Of a DNA stretch of 64,000 nucleotides, positions 1 to 12,625 are shown piece by piece; the first letter of the stretch is position 1; each line of letters begins with the position of its first letter. Source of the stretch: Euonymus europaeus (Eukaryota; Streptophyta; Magnoliopsida; Celastrales; Celastraceae). Location: the NCBI GenBank assembly GCA_963580455.1, contig OY756974.1, forward strand, positions 1 to 64,000, written 5' to 3'. Made by a program: the position numbers and the translations under genes. Below the pieces are notes generated by a model. It was not told where the DNA came from. It was given only the letters and a program-made list of their open reading frames with translations, and did not search any database.

Positions 1-3000
1 CTATTGGGGCTTTCTATTTGCTTGTATCGAAAGGCCCAATTCATTGGGGCTTTTGTGATAACTTGAATATGACTATGTTAAGGTTTCAGATAACCGCCTC
101 CCATTAGTGATTTCATACCAGTTGAAGGACCCACGAGTCTTATCCGGGATCATTTAGGAGCTCCACCTTTCGAGGTCCCTAAGGAGTACGGTACATAGGA
201 GGTTGTCTTTATCAACGTGGTGTATAGCACGAAAGAAAAACCATTCACAAGGTTTCGCTATAATAAAGTGTCAATGGTGTGGCACGCGTACTTGATCGAG
301 TCTTTGCCCGGGGCCAAACAGTATGACGATTAGTTTACAATCCGAAATGCTTAGTCTAAGACGAATCCAATGAGCTAATGAGAAAGCCGTCTGGAGTTAC
401 TTGTACTTTTCGTATCGTAGAGATATAGGGAAAGAAGCTTAGTAAGCTAGTAGCACGAAAGTGGCTTATTCAACCGACCGGTGTACTGGTTTGACTCTTT
501 AGGAGAAAGATTCTCCGCTTCGGCTTGCCTCTGGAAGCTCTCTTTCGATATCTTAATGCACTCTTTTTGAAGCTTTCAATATCTTGTTCTCAAGAAGCAC
601 CCTCATCCAAGGCATCTTGCAGTTGGCCGGGAAAGCCTTACCGAGTAGAGTAGTCGTGACACACAACAGATCATCAAATAGCTGCTGTCCTCGTCTTGAG
701 TCAGCTGCAGGAATTGAGACACCGAATCCTGATATCAGACTTCTTTGATTTGTCAAAATCATAGACATTCCCGCGTGGATAGTCTTTGCTATGACGTACA
801 TCTATGAACCGGAAATCCCAATTGGTAGAGTTCGCTACACAAGTCCAATCTGATCTAAGATTCTCATCCTGACTCAGGCATGGAATTGAAAGGTGCCGCT
901 CGTTTCTAACCAGTTTGATCTCCGTGTCCCCTGCGAGGTGCCCAATAGTGATCTCAGTCTAGCGAGAAATGGACGCATCGAACCGTCGAGCTGAGCTCCC
1001 TCTACTTAGGGACATTATGGGTTTTCGTTTGCAGCAGCCACCAGATCTTCCTTAGATTAGTTCCGTTCCGTCAGGGTCAGCGAGCCCAGCCTTTGGTGTA
1101 TAGCCTCGGTTGGCACCTAAAGAAGCAATTTTTTATCTATGATTGTGACCATGAGCATTTTGTAGACCTGGAGGAAAGCTTCGCTATACGGAATAACTTG
1201 AGGATTTGAGATTCTCATTGGACCGTCAAAACGAGATGTGCCACCATTCCTACTCTTGTTACGCTAACATGCATATCTATGACCCGTTAAGTCAGCTTGC
1301 CTGTACGTAGGGAATTTACTTCTTTAGCTGAAGTAGGTCGGTATGCTAATGCGTCGATTTTTCACTAAAGAGAGACGATCCGAGACTTTCAGCCTGTTTT
1401 TGAGCCTTGGGTACGTCCTCTTACTAAAGAAAGATCGATCCACTCGGAGCACATCCCGTGGGTTGGTCTCGTTTACTGACTTCGTTTGGGGTCTCCCTCT
1501 GGGGTTGGGGTATCTATAGTGGGCTCACTCTAGACACATCCTTTGACGCCGCTAGCAAAATCAGCTTTCGTCAGCCTAAACCATTTGAGCTTTTCCAAAG
1601 GAGAATTAAGTGTACTCATGGGTAGTACCAAGAATCGGAACAGATCTATAGGCGGTGGGCAGGAAGAAAGCTCAACGCGCGCCAGAGACTGATGCTTCTA
1701 GCGCACCAGACACAAAGAAAGCTTTAGCACGAAGGGCAGAGCAAGCCAAGCAAGATCTCTTTCTTCCGATTCTGATAAGTAGGATCAAGAAGGGGATTTC
1801 TGCTGGCAAGCAAGGCATAGGAGCCATTCCCGGCCGGCCTGTTTGGTCTTTAGAATCACCAATGTCTGCTTACGGCGCGACGGGGGCGCTATGAGTGGCC
1901 TTAGGAGCCTACTAACTTAGAGAAAGGATGTCCGCTAGGCTAGCCTTCCAACTATAGGTAGGCATCTCTGCTACCCGAACAGACGCTTTTGACATCTTTA
2001 TCGCGGAAGTCCACCTTTCTTTATGCGTTTTCCTATTCGGTCTACTGAAGTCGACCTACAGAAGTCAGGGCGGAGCAGCCGCTTAGGGCGAGGAAGATCG
2101 GTTTAGATACGATATGAACCAACCCCCCGAAGAGGGGTTTTTTCTTGCTTCTGGCGAAATCTCCTTCATCTGCTCTTATTGATTCTAGACAAACCCACCT
2201 TTTGATATGGATGGAAACTTCCCCGTCCCACAAACAAATACTACAAAGAAAGCTAAGCTTGCCTGTTTCACAGACATCCCCTAACGGCCCTAGCTCCGTC
2301 TGCCGGCTCATCTGTTTACCCGAGCTTGCTTATACCGCTAGCAAGAAGCAATCCTTACCTTACTTACAGTGAAAGAATGCTACACAGTAGGCTAAGCGAA
2401 GCGAAGCAACTAGTTTACTTGCTTGAAAAGGTGCGGCTAGTCAGGAGTCGAACAGAAGCATGAGTTGAGTGGTGAGCTAAAGCAGGGTAGCGAAACTAGG
2501 AACGGAGTTGGCTTGTTAGAGCTAGGCTGTTGAGTTAAAGTAAGCGAGCTAGTCATACGAGCCAGTGAGCTAGGCAGCTTGCTGTAGTTGCTACGGTAAA
2601 CTGGAGTGAAAGGAGTTGGCAGTAGATACTGAGGGCTAAAGATGTCATTGGAACGCTTTCACAAGGCCGTTACGGAGATGCGAACAAAGCAAGCCGCAGC
2701 TCGCGATCATAGGAGCTATTCGTCACTTAGAGCTAATCGTCTCCTAGCACGAGTAGCATTAGCAAAAGCGAGCGTAAGGGAAATGGAAGCACAAAGACTG
2801 ATTTGGAATTAACTTCAGAGATCTCAAATAGTGGCTTTTGAGATAAGTGGTGAGTGGACGACAGGGCGGATTCCAACTAGAGGTAAAGCAAATCTTTAGT
2901 TCGAAGTTCCCTACTACCAATTAGTATTATTAGCTAGGAAGCAAATCCTGTAGTTAGCTCGAAACCTTGCAACCGGTAAAGCAGGAAAGGCTGCTAGGGG

Positions 3001-6000
3001 AAAGAGAACTACAATCAGTCTACTCAGTCCAAGTACTCCTTCTCGATAAGTAAGGTAGGAGCAGCTTGCTGTTTAGTTCCAGTAATCAAGCTAGGCTCTT
3101 TGTTGGCTATTCATAGATCTGGAGTTATCTTCTATTGCTGATTTAGCTGCCTTCTTTCAGAACCTTAGTAGCGAGTATCTTATAAGGGGAGCAGGCGGCG
3201 AGATTCCTGTTATAATCTAAGGCTTTACTTTTTTTTATGGCAAAAGAAAAAAGAAAGGAGACCAAGATGGGCACACTCACTTCAGGTACGCAGTAACTTG
3301 CTCGGGACAATGCTAAATTAGTCTCATAGTTGCCTGTTCTGATTCCCGATTATTAGTAAGGCAAGCGGTAAACGTTCTATGCTAAGGCCGATTTCGCTAC
3401 TTCAATTCCAGAGTATAGGCTACTCAATGAGAAGGCGCATAACCGCCATTACAACTATAGCTACTGTAACAGAAGTAGAAAGGAGCGAAGCGAAAGCGGG
3501 CATGAGAAAGTCAGACTGGGGAACAGACGTCTAAATAGAACAGCCAGATAGCGGGAAGAAAAGAGAAGCTCCAATGGACATTAGTATAAGAATACGCGGG
3601 CTTTCCTGCTTGAGAAGAAGGGGGACTTCAATGCCCTTTATTTTATAGCTACGGCAGGCTCAAAGAAAAAAGAAGGAGATCCGCATGTTAAAGAAAAAAG
3701 GGCTTTCTTAATGTGGGAAAAAGACGTATGAAAATCGGCAGTTGACTTTCAAAGGTGGGATTCCCAACCCCCTATTCAGATTAGCCTAACATTATCATTC
3801 TCGGAAAAGGAGGTCAACATCATCACTTTCAACTAGGGTTGGCATTCCAATCGCGGGAAGGAACAACAAAGCCAGCTCTTCTTTCCTTTCTCCTCAGCTC
3901 GATGGGCAGGCTTACGGAAAGACCAGATGCGGATAGCTAATATTTTTTACAAAACTCCTTAATCGCTTAGACAACCTTCTAACTCGCTGCAAGGAGAGAC
4001 TGGGAAGCGTGACTATTCTGAAGTAAGAGGTATCGAGAGTAGCCAGAGGCTTATAACATAGAAGAATGGATGCCCGGTCTTTTTCTCTCGAAGTCAACTC
4101 TTTTAATAGAAAGAATCTCTCGCTGGTCTAGCTCCTAAAGAAGTAGGGCGATCAGTCGAATCAGAACCTAAAGGTCTGGAAAATTTCTGGTATAATTTCC
4201 TTTAATCTGAAAGCGATGGCAGCTAGTCAGCTTAACCTGCCTGTCCGCGGAAAGAAAAGAAGGATAGTTGGTAAAGGGGGCCGCCCAGAGTCGAAGTCGT
4301 GTAACCGTGTAACTAAGCACATAACGTATAGGATAACTAGAAAGGCTTGTATGGCTGAATTGAGTGGAGGAGCTAAGCGCTGCGCTGCTGCATATTCTAA
4401 TTAGCCCTTCTTCTCTTCCCGCTTCCCGTCCGTACTGTATGACTGTATGTAGGGAACACCGCCTCAGAAGGTATTTGATCTGTATTTCCATTTCCTGTGT
4501 TAAGGAGTTTCTTTCCATGAAAGCTATGCCATGCCTTTTTACCTCTCCCTATACGCTGGCTGTATCGAGTGTATCGTCCATGTACGTCTAAAGTAGGAGC
4601 ACCTAAAGCTATGACTTGAAGAATATCCGTAATAGAATGCATCTCCTGTTTTGAAGAAAGGGGCGTCCAGGACATCTTATAAAAGAAAAGCTAATGCATC
4701 GGTGAAAACAAAACCAGAGTGGGAGTGGTGACAAGGAAAAAGCTTTCTGTAACGTGAAGTTTACTAGGAACCTTTTCGAAGTCTTAGAGATTGAGAAGCT
4801 TCATTCCCAACCTGGGTAACCATCCAATACATATACGGTCTTGTTAAAGGGCTCAGGCCACTCCTCTAGTGAAGATAGCCAGTCAAAAGGAAGTCTAGTT
4901 CTTGCAGTTGCGGAAGGGAAGCTCTTTCTCGTGCTATAAATATTAAAAAGAAGGCAATAGCTGACCTTTTATCTTCTTGAAGAAAGAGTCCCGCACTAAA
5001 GCACTCGACCCAACCTCGTACGTGGAATAAAGAAGAACATTCCTCGATCATCCTGTAGCCGGGTATCCCATCGAAGCTAACAATGGTGGTAGGACTCGTT
5101 CCTAGGAAATGAAGTGACCAACCTAAGGAGCGAAACAACTGGCAAGGACAGCAAAGCGACCGGCAGTAGCATCTCGTTCAAAAATAGGTGTGTTGGAGCG
5201 GATCGGGCATCAACAAAAGTCCTAGAAAGGTCATCAAAAAGCTCTCCTTACTACAGCATTCGCACCGCACACTACGAAAGAAGCAATCTCAGAACCAAGC
5301 ACATTTCCCAGTCTCTCGAACGGAGGTAGAGAGCCCTTATACATATGTTTTCACTCACTCACTCCCGAGGGGATCTTTCTCAAACCTTTCTTCTCTCTCC
5401 TTCATTTAAAGGAAAGGGAAGACATTCCAAGATACAGCCGGGGGGAACTCGGCATAGTGGATATGATCTTCAGGAAGACCTGTATCACTTCACACGCTCG
5501 AGATACTCTTTAAGAATAGATAAAGAAGGAATCAATCGCTTTTGCAGACAAAGAAAGAATAGCTCTTGTCTTGCGAACAAAGTCAGACAGATGGTCTTTC
5601 AAAAGAACCTAAATGCACCACACCAGTCCATCACTTTTCAACCAAAACGAGGAAAAGAAATGCTTATAAAGTTCACTTTGTTCGCTCCTCGCTTCAAGAA
5701 AGAAGAAGAAGTCGGATACGAGGTCAAGAGGAGGAGATCGACTGGCAATAATTGGAGTTAGGTTCCGCGTAGCCTTTCTTCGAACCTGTCTTTTAAGTGG
5801 TCAAGGCGGTATGTCGATCATTCTAATGAAAACATCTCCCTGATCCAATTTCGAATAGCTTTTATACCTCTGCAAGCTCTGCTTTGTCAGGTAACCCGCT
5901 TATTAGAATGAATAGATTCCCTTTCTACCTTCCAGGAGCTTACAGGCCCTTCCTTTAAAGGTACGCAAGGAATGGGTTAGGCGTCTGACATTCCCCGCAG

Positions 6001-6480
6001 GGTTAGGTTAAAAGGCAAAGCAGTGCCTCTAGCAAGTCCAACGACCTTAGATCCCGTGTTGAGGAGGACTTTCAGCTCTCGTACCCCCAAGACTATCTAT
6101 ATCTATATGAAAGGTGCTCCTGTGGTTACCATGTATCTTGTAGGTAGCTTTTCCAAGATTGGTACTCTTCAGGGTGACATCCCGAAAGGGTTTTCTGTAA
6201 AAGCAACTCAGTTCCCCAGCCGATTCACAAAGTAAGGCCTGAGACCGGATCGAAAGGTGTTAATCCCAGGGGAATGATCGTACAAAGGAGAGCAACTGTT
6301 GAGCAGTGGTATTCGTATTCGTTCATCTTTGAGTTAGAAATGCCAATTCTGGTTTCCAAGAAGTTTGATCGAGGGAAAGCAAATGTTGTAGCTAAGCAGC
6401 TTGGCAAGCAGGAAGAACTAGCTTCTGATCCCTTCCCAGGATCATCGCCTACTTCTCATGGACTAGCCCACTTAGCTATT
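1..6480. other. Unassigned intergenic spacer
   Basis: I recognise no mitochondrial exon, rRNA, tRNA, plastid gene or transposon motif here. The sequence is typical plant mitochondrial spacer: moderate GC, many short purine or pyrimidine runs, and frequent short words such as GAGCTAG and GAAAGAAAG, densest at about 2.4-2.7 kb. The longest ATG-initiated frame is 138 codons at 5345-5761; it is basic and low-complexity, with no domain I can name. Confidence 0.6.
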
Positions 6481-6588
6481 TAGCGATCTAAAACCTTGGA
6501 GAGGAGACCAGTCCAGTCTCCATCTTGGAAACCATCTTTCTCATTTCTACTAGGGAATTCAGATTCAAGGGTTCACTCTAAAGCTCAA

Positions 6589-6624
6589 TCATCATTTAGG
6601 GTTTTATTCAAGGGGATTTCCCAA
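6589..6624 (+). repeat. Diverged dispersed repeat, copy 1
   Basis: The stretch reading TTTAGGG, TTTTATTCAA, GGGG and CCCA in order recurs with small indels at 7023-7061. The flanks also share a later AAGACAA-rich and ACAAAGGC-rich segment, so the duplicated unit may originally have been 100 bp or more. Its origin is unknown. Confidence 0.4.
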
Positions 6625-7022
6625 TGGGAGAAGGTCGTCTCGTTACAGGGTGAAGTCCCAACCAAGACAAGAGGACGAACAAAGGCATCAGATTCGAACA
6701 AAATCAAGGCCTTCAGCCGGGCCCGTGGGATTCACATCGTAGTGTAATCTCAACTAGGTATTAGGTCACCGGAAACTACCCAACCAACATTCTCGGATCA
6801 AGTCGATTAACTCTGCGATCCAAATCCAATTATGATTCCCAATCTCGATCGTCTCAAAAACTCATGGCATTAAAAAGAAATCCACCAGTGAGGGCGCCAA
6901 GGGGTGTGGTGCCATTCACATCTTCATCTTAGTCTCAGTCACCCGTAAGGTAAGATCGTAAGATCAGGATCAAAGCTCCATTCATCTAGTCATCCAGTTA
7001 TCCAGTTAGGGTTCCAATCTAG

Positions 7023-7061
7023 AGCATCGTTTAGGTTTTTATTATTCAAAGGGGTTGCCCA
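7023..7061 (+). repeat. Diverged dispersed repeat, copy 2
   Basis: This is the second copy of the element at 6589-6624, about 430 bp downstream in the same orientation. It differs by substitutions and a 3-bp insertion in the TTTTATT tract. Confidence 0.4.
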
Positions 7062-7130
7062 CCCTAAAGACAAAACAAAGGCTCGACTCGTTAACGGCTT
7101 CGGCTCCAGCAATCAATGACTTAGTTGAAC

Positions 7131-7607
7131 ATGGAATTCCAATTCCTCTTTAAGGATTTAAGGAAGGCGTTGCATAGCCTCCTCGATGAAAATTCCTCAA
7201 GCTGGACGGGAACAAAACAAAGAGTGGGTTGGGGGGGGCTACAAAGCCAGCCATATTACATACAGTCAGGGAAATCAACGAGATCGCCTTTCGCTCTATC
7301 AGAAAAGAACCAAAACGAGGACATATCGGGACGTTTCGGTGGTGGGTGGGGCATTATGGTGGTTGGATTCCTTCTCGATCTTAGAAAGCCTGGTTCGCAT
7401 TCCGGAAAGGAAGACAGACGGGAAGGAAGTATAGCAGGGCGGGGGGATTGCCTCCGATCTACGTTCTCGATTGAAGCTGAAGCTCCTTATTCTGATTGCA
7501 AAAAGGGAATCCAGTCAATGTCAATGGGTTCAGGAAATACAATACCAATAAGTGGATTCTCGTGCTTTCGGGCGATGAATCTTGGCTTGGTTTTTCCACT
7601 CTATTAA
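7131..7607 (+). CDS. Uncharacterised ORF, 158 codons
   Basis: This open frame starts at the ATG at 7131 and is one of the longest in the window outside ccmC. The product is rich in Gly, Ser, Lys and Arg, has one short hydrophobic run (IMVVGFLLDL) and shows no recognisable domain. A second, overlapping frame of about 80 codons is also open here, so the openness may reflect purine-rich composition rather than selection for protein. No mitochondrial gene lies within 25 kb. It is listed only because of its length; expression is unproven. Confidence 0.2.
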   Translation: MEFQFLFKDLRKALHSLLDENSSSWTGTKQRVGWGGLQSQPYYIQSGKSTRSPFALSEKNQNEDISGRFGGGWGIMVVGFLLDLRKPGSHSGKEDRREGSIAGRGDCLRSTFSIEAEAPYSDCKKGIQSMSMGSGNTIPISGFSCFRAMNLGLVFPLY

Positions 7608-10600
7608 GATTAAAGGTTCCCATCGAGAAAAAAATGAATTTTAAAAAAGCTCACTAACTAATAGGGGTGAGGAGCACGAGCGTAGTAAGGCTTTACCTTT
7701 CCTTTAGCTCTAAAGCTGTCTTTTTGAGGAGCGTAGCAGCTCGAGCATAGCGAGAGGAAAACTTGAGATAACCTTTTCAGGCATTCTTTTATATAAAGCA
7801 GTCGGTGAAGCCCCCCTTACTATAGATAGGGCGGTAAGGTTATGCCGTTGAAGACCGGTATCCCTTCCCCACCAGTAAACTCTGGTCAGTTCTCTTCTTT
7901 TTCCCTTTTGGTTTAACATAGGCTTCATCTAAGAACTCTCAACCCCGTGGCATTACTGGTTCGCTTGCAAATACTTTTCCTCTCGCCCAGGCCCTGGCTT
8001 TCCCGAAAAGGCCTAAACTCTCTTTTCCTAAGCATCTCCAACATTTCCTTTCGCCATGGAGCTTGCATAAATATAACCGGTGAGAATCAATGAAAGCTAT
8101 ATGTACACGTCCAGATCTTCTTATGTCGCGCTATGGCTTGGCTTAGCAGGAGGTCCGCTAGATAGGATAGACATTCTCGAATAGGACCCTTTTTTGGAGA
8201 GATTTCCACCACCGGCAAATGTGCTTTCGGCCTTTATTCCTTTCCAATTCTCTCTATATTGACATGCCCCAGATGCAAAGATTGAACGACTGACCTAGTT
8301 CGCTTAAGCGCATTGACTCACTCGAAGCGTGAGAAGATGACAAAAGAGAGATTTTTAACTACTGGTCGGGTAGTAAATTCAGAAGGAGGAGGTGAGTCCC
8401 AAGCCGGGGCAGAAAGAGGATGAATAGCTTTTCCCCCGATTCAACAATTTCCTATCCGGATGCTTGCTAGCATTCTTGTTTAGCAAACAAGGCAAATAAC
8501 TATGTACTCAAACTAAGACAAAGAAAGGGGGAATCTCCTACTTACTTAGGCTCCAAGTAGTCTACATCGATAGACCAAGCAAATCCTTGAAGAAAAAGAC
8601 GTGCTAAGGAAGATGTAAGGTGCTGCATCTAAGGGTTTAGGGGAAGGAAGGGCAGAAGACCTGCTGAGGGATTCCAGCTCAATAGGGAAAAGGGAGAAGC
8701 TTTAAGCACGAGTTGTGGTTCGCCAATCGCTATGTCCGGCTTAAGATTCTTTCTCTTCTTCAATGCCCTTTAATAGAGACCTAGGAGCGAGTTTACGAGC
8801 CGGCAGCCTTTCTTTCTCTTCAAGCCAATTCCCCTTATATAAAATGATCTGGTAACGATGCTGCTCTATCAAGACACCAGGCTCTATGGGTAGCGAGCCG
8901 AAATCAGTAAGAAAACGAAAAAAAAAAAAAAGATTTTTCAGAAAGCTTTAGCTCCAAAGGCAGAATCGGGATTAGAAGGTTCCCCAATAGGGCCGTTCAT
9001 ACTTTATTCCAAACCTCCTACATATGCTACCGCTGCTGCAAGACCTCTTCTTCCCCGAGCCGCCGATAGGCCAGTGAAAGCCTTTCGTCCACAGCATCTA
9101 ACTGAGCTGACCCGCCTTAGTCTCCCAGATCCACTCATTGACTTAAGCACCTGGGAAAGCATATTACGTACTTGAACCTAACAAGGGAAGTCACCTTCTA
9201 TTCGGGCGAAGGAAGATTCATCCATTCGATCTCGCCTGAAGAAGAGCAAAAAGAAGAAGCAGGAGGAGAATTCTTTGCGCTTGAGCCCTTGACAAAAGAT
9301 CTTCACCTTTGAGAGCTGCACTGGGGCCCCACCTCTGAACCAATGTACGTACTACTTCCCGCGTCATGGCCAATGCACTATGATCCGTGGCAACAACTAT
9401 CTATCTTGGAAGCACTGCCAGTTTCCTTGCCGAACATCTCTTTTCCTTATGAGACTCGAAAAGAAACTGATTAAATCATCAAGAAGTAGTCTTTCAATTC
9501 CACTCTAGTTCACCTTAGGCTATTCTTTTGCTCCTCTTCCATGATGAATTAAAGTACGCGCAGCTATCCCCTATATGTGTAAGCCCTTCCAAGGGGATAC
9601 TCTCTCAGGGGCACACCTGGAGCCAGACCACCCGGCCTTTCTTTGTTCGAAGTCAGTGTTCTTACGGCAAAGCTGGATGCCCTATCTTGATTTCCCGAGC
9701 TCTTGGTCCTCGGTCCTACTTCTGCGGTTAGGCAAGCTTGACTCTTAAGAGACTGACTTGGGCATAGAATCTCATTCCCACTAGATCCACTGAAGCTATA
9801 TTGGCATATCTCTTCGAATCGCCCGCAAGCCTTTTGGCTTCGAAAAGAGAATTGTTTGATCCCGCCCAGAAAGAAGCTCTTTTTCAAGCGGAATGTTTGA
9901 CTTTCTCTTTGGGCTATCATAGAGGTTAGCGCTTGCTTGACTCCTTTTGGTGTTGTTGCTCTGAAAAGGGCAAGGAAGAAGACAAAGCCCACTATCAGTA
10001 CGCGAAGTTGCCCTGCTCCTACAGCTCAAAACGTACTATTTGATCGGAACTGAGATTCTTTCTTTTCGCTCGCTTCCCCTCTTTGCTTTTTCTTTAATCT
10101 GGTTTTTCTTTTCATTAGATTCCCGTCACAATCGCTCTCCTCTTTGTCTTTCCGGAACATGGATTTGAGAATACCGATACCTGAAAATCGATTCTTTCAA
10201 AGGCTTGCTTCAAACCCGCCAGTGTTCAAGGAAAGGAGAGGCTATAACCCACTTCTTTTATTCTTGCTTCTATCTTGAGTACCTATTGAAAGTGAGAATT
10301 GAATTACTGTTAAACTACCTGGCTCACACTCGTGAGAAAGGCCTTCGACTGAACCTGCTAACAAAGAGGGTGTGGTTTGACTGGTGGGTGAACCACCTGG
10401 AATGACTATGGCTTGACCGCGTGGATTGGCTTGCCTCAATGATAGCTAAATCTTTCATATTGAATTGACCTATAGTAGAGTACCGGACTCAAGATAAAGA
10501 GTAGCCCTGCTTCTTCTTCGCTCCCAGCTTCTCCTGAGATTCTCCGTTTCGTGGCCGATAACTCGATTCGAGATTAGAAAGCCCAGCTCCTTTGAGCAAG

Positions 10601-11578
10601 TTCACTATGAATTGCATTACCTTATATCTCTCTCTCGCCTATTCCTTTCCGTTAACTATTGAGATATATCACAATTGGCATTACCCTCCTAGAAAGCCTT
10701 CCCGCAAATCCCAAGCGAGGAGAACGTCTTATTCATCAAATGAATTACCCGACTATCGGCTTACCGCTTACTCCATATAGGCCTTCCCTCTTTCTCCTTG
10801 GGCTCTTTCTCGTCTCTAAGAATAGGTTTTATCTTATCTAAGAATGTTTCATATTCACCTCTGCACCAGTTCTCAAATGAGAAACTTAGCTTAGCGGGAT
10901 CAGAACGAGCATCAACTATCGAAAGGGAATCTGCGCGGTACCAGGTCTAGCTGCATCTACGAGGTGAAAGCGAGTACGCGCCTGTGCTGTTGATGAATTG
11001 AGAAAGCGACTTCCAACAATCTATGTTCTTTGCTACGATTGGAGCCGAGAGAGTCAGCCCTTTGACGGAGCTGACTACTACTACATCCGAGCTTAGGACA
11101 CCGAAAGAGTGAAGAGGGCCTCAAAACGAATACACATTGGACTAGAATACATCATTTCATATTGGATGGATCCTTGACCCTTCGCTTCACGACTCGCACC
11201 CTAATCCATAATTCAGTATTCTAACATACTCACTAATCTTTCATATTAGCCATATTAGCCTCTAACAAGACCGACAGGGTCAACGAAGTGGAGTCGACAG
11301 CAACAGAAACTAAGAACACCCCACGACCCTCGCTCCTGGAACAACCGAGCGTCCTTCCTTCTCAATACCCGGCCTGTTGTTGAACAGACGAAGAGTTGAG
11401 CGATCGCCATTCCAGTAGCATATATTCAGTAATGAAAAATCCAAGCGAGAGACGGACTGACGACAGGCTGCACGCGAGACAGAGAGAGAGAAAGACCCGA
11501 TTAGGGTTAGGGAGAAAGACCACAAGCTTTCCGGCGATGAAAGAATCCGGCAAACAATTCTGGCCGGGCTCTTTCATC
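7608..11578. other. Unassigned spacer with a 14-A tract
   Basis: No exon or RNA gene is recognised. There is a 14-base A homopolymer at 8918-8931. The segment at about 11.3-11.58 kb, read on the minus strand, lies directly downstream of the copia primer-binding site at 11579-11590 and is probably that element's 5' leader; it includes a CCCTAACCCTAATC motif. Confidence 0.5.
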
Positions 11579-11590
11579 GCTCTGATACCA
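11579..11590 (-). mobile_element. Ty1/copia primer-binding site
   Basis: On the minus strand this reads TGGTATCAGAGC, the initiator-methionine tRNA-complementary primer-binding site characteristic of plant Ty1/copia retrotransposons. It is immediately preceded on that strand by a sequence ending in CA, as expected for the 3' end of a 5' LTR. It marks a nuclear retrotransposon fragment inserted in the mitochondrial genome. Confidence 0.75.
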
Positions 11591-11760
11591 TGTGAAGAAA
11601 AAACAGAGTTCAGTGGGAGAGGTTTCATTACTTCCCGGATATAAAGTCAAACAACAAGCGTACTCTATTGACTGTACGACAAGTATACAATGGAACAATA
11701 TAAATAAAAAAATTAGTATCCCTACACATAAAACATTGTAGGCCTTGTGAATCTCCTATA
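11591..11760 (-). mobile_element. Ty1/copia LTR end (U5 side)
   Basis: The sequence adjoining the primer-binding site begins TGTGAAGA on the plus strand, so it ends ...CA on the element's own strand, as an LTR should. It is AT-rich, with a TATTTATATTG-type tract around 11.70 kb. The outer boundary is not visible, because no matching second LTR was found in this orientation; 11760 is an estimate. The copia coding remnant that follows is on the opposite strand, so the two pieces are either inverted relative to each other or come from different elements. Confidence 0.5.
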
Positions 11761-11774
11761 GAAGGCATAGACTC

Positions 11775-12467
11775 ACTTCAGAGGACGGCGAGTTTTTTGA
11801 AGATGTGTCTCAGTTCAGAAGCATGGTTGGGAGTCTAGTGTATATAACCATCACACGACCCGACATTGTCTATGTTGTTGGAGTCGTGAGTCAATTCATG
11901 CAGAAGCCAAGAACGATACATCTAGATGCTGCATACAAAATCCTCAGATATCTTAAGGAAAAGGTCTTCTTTTCCCATCTTCCAGTCCCCTTCAGATGAC
12001 AGGAGACTCCGATGCAGATTGGGCAGGAGATGCGCTAGACAGGAAATCCATCACTGGAAAGAAATTGTATTGTCATTGGAGTCTATATCGTAGAAGAGCA
12101 AGAAGCAGCAGCTTGAAAGTTATTGGATCAAGGAGGGGCGAAATAAAGTGCTTTCGCTAAGTATAGGGCGATGCCCACTACAGCTGGGAATCTTGTGTGG
12201 GCAAAGAGCTTGTTGGAGGAAATGGATTTGGAGCATCGAGAGCCGCCTCTAATCCGGTGAAACACGAGCGAGCCAAAGATCTAGAGGTCGCCTTACCTTA
12301 AGAGAAAGGGCATTATGTAAGAAAGAAAGTGGTGGCAAGCATCATAAGGACTCCTTACATCTATCTCTAGTGAGAATCTGATTTCCTACATCTTCACTAA
12401 GGGACTTAGCAGGGCCCTTCTTTGATGAGCAAGCTGGGAATGATCAATCTCTATTCGCTTGGAGGAG
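11775..12467 (+). pseudogene. Ty1/copia reverse transcriptase-RNase H remnant
   Basis: This is the 3' part of a copia pol gene. It holds the reverse transcriptase tail with GSLVYITITRPDI and QFMQKPRTIHLDAAYKILRYLK, then the RNase H start with GDSDADWAGD (catalytic Asp region). Degraded motifs follow: VKHERAKDLEV near 12.26 kb, SENLISYIFTKGLSRA near 12.37 kb, and the pol C-terminus KLGMINLY at about 12.43 kb. Stops and frameshifts interrupt the frame after about 11999, so no complete protein is possible. The motif order matches that of intact copia elements, and the coding part runs straight into an LTR-like TGTTAG start. It is a nuclear retrotransposon captured by the mitochondrion. Confidence 0.85.
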
Positions 12468-12625
12468 TGTTAGCGTATGTGTGTCACTTATGTCTCATGT
12501 ACTTGTACTAATTGTACTTGAGTTGTACTCTTTGATTTGTTCATTAGTCACGTCCAGTCGTATTGGCAAGGCTGGGGTACGCATGGTGTACATAACCGCA
12601 GCTATCTTCTATCAATACTGAAGTT
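12468..12625 (+). mobile_element. Ty1/copia 3' LTR (partial)
   Basis: Directly after the pol C-terminus and a purine-rich GGAGGAG polypurine tract, the sequence TGTTAGCGTATG has the canonical start of a plant copia LTR. Repeated TGTACT-type words follow. The end is estimated from the loss of this character; no target-site duplication was identified. Confidence 0.6.

Noticed and set aside
5345..5761. Plus-strand open frame of 138 codons with an ATG start
   Set aside because: Low-complexity Lys/Arg/Ser composition, overlapping frames also open, and no domain; openness probably reflects base composition.
9564..9992. Minus-strand open frame of 142 codons
   Set aside because: It begins with GTG, overlaps other frames on both strands, and its composition is spacer-like.
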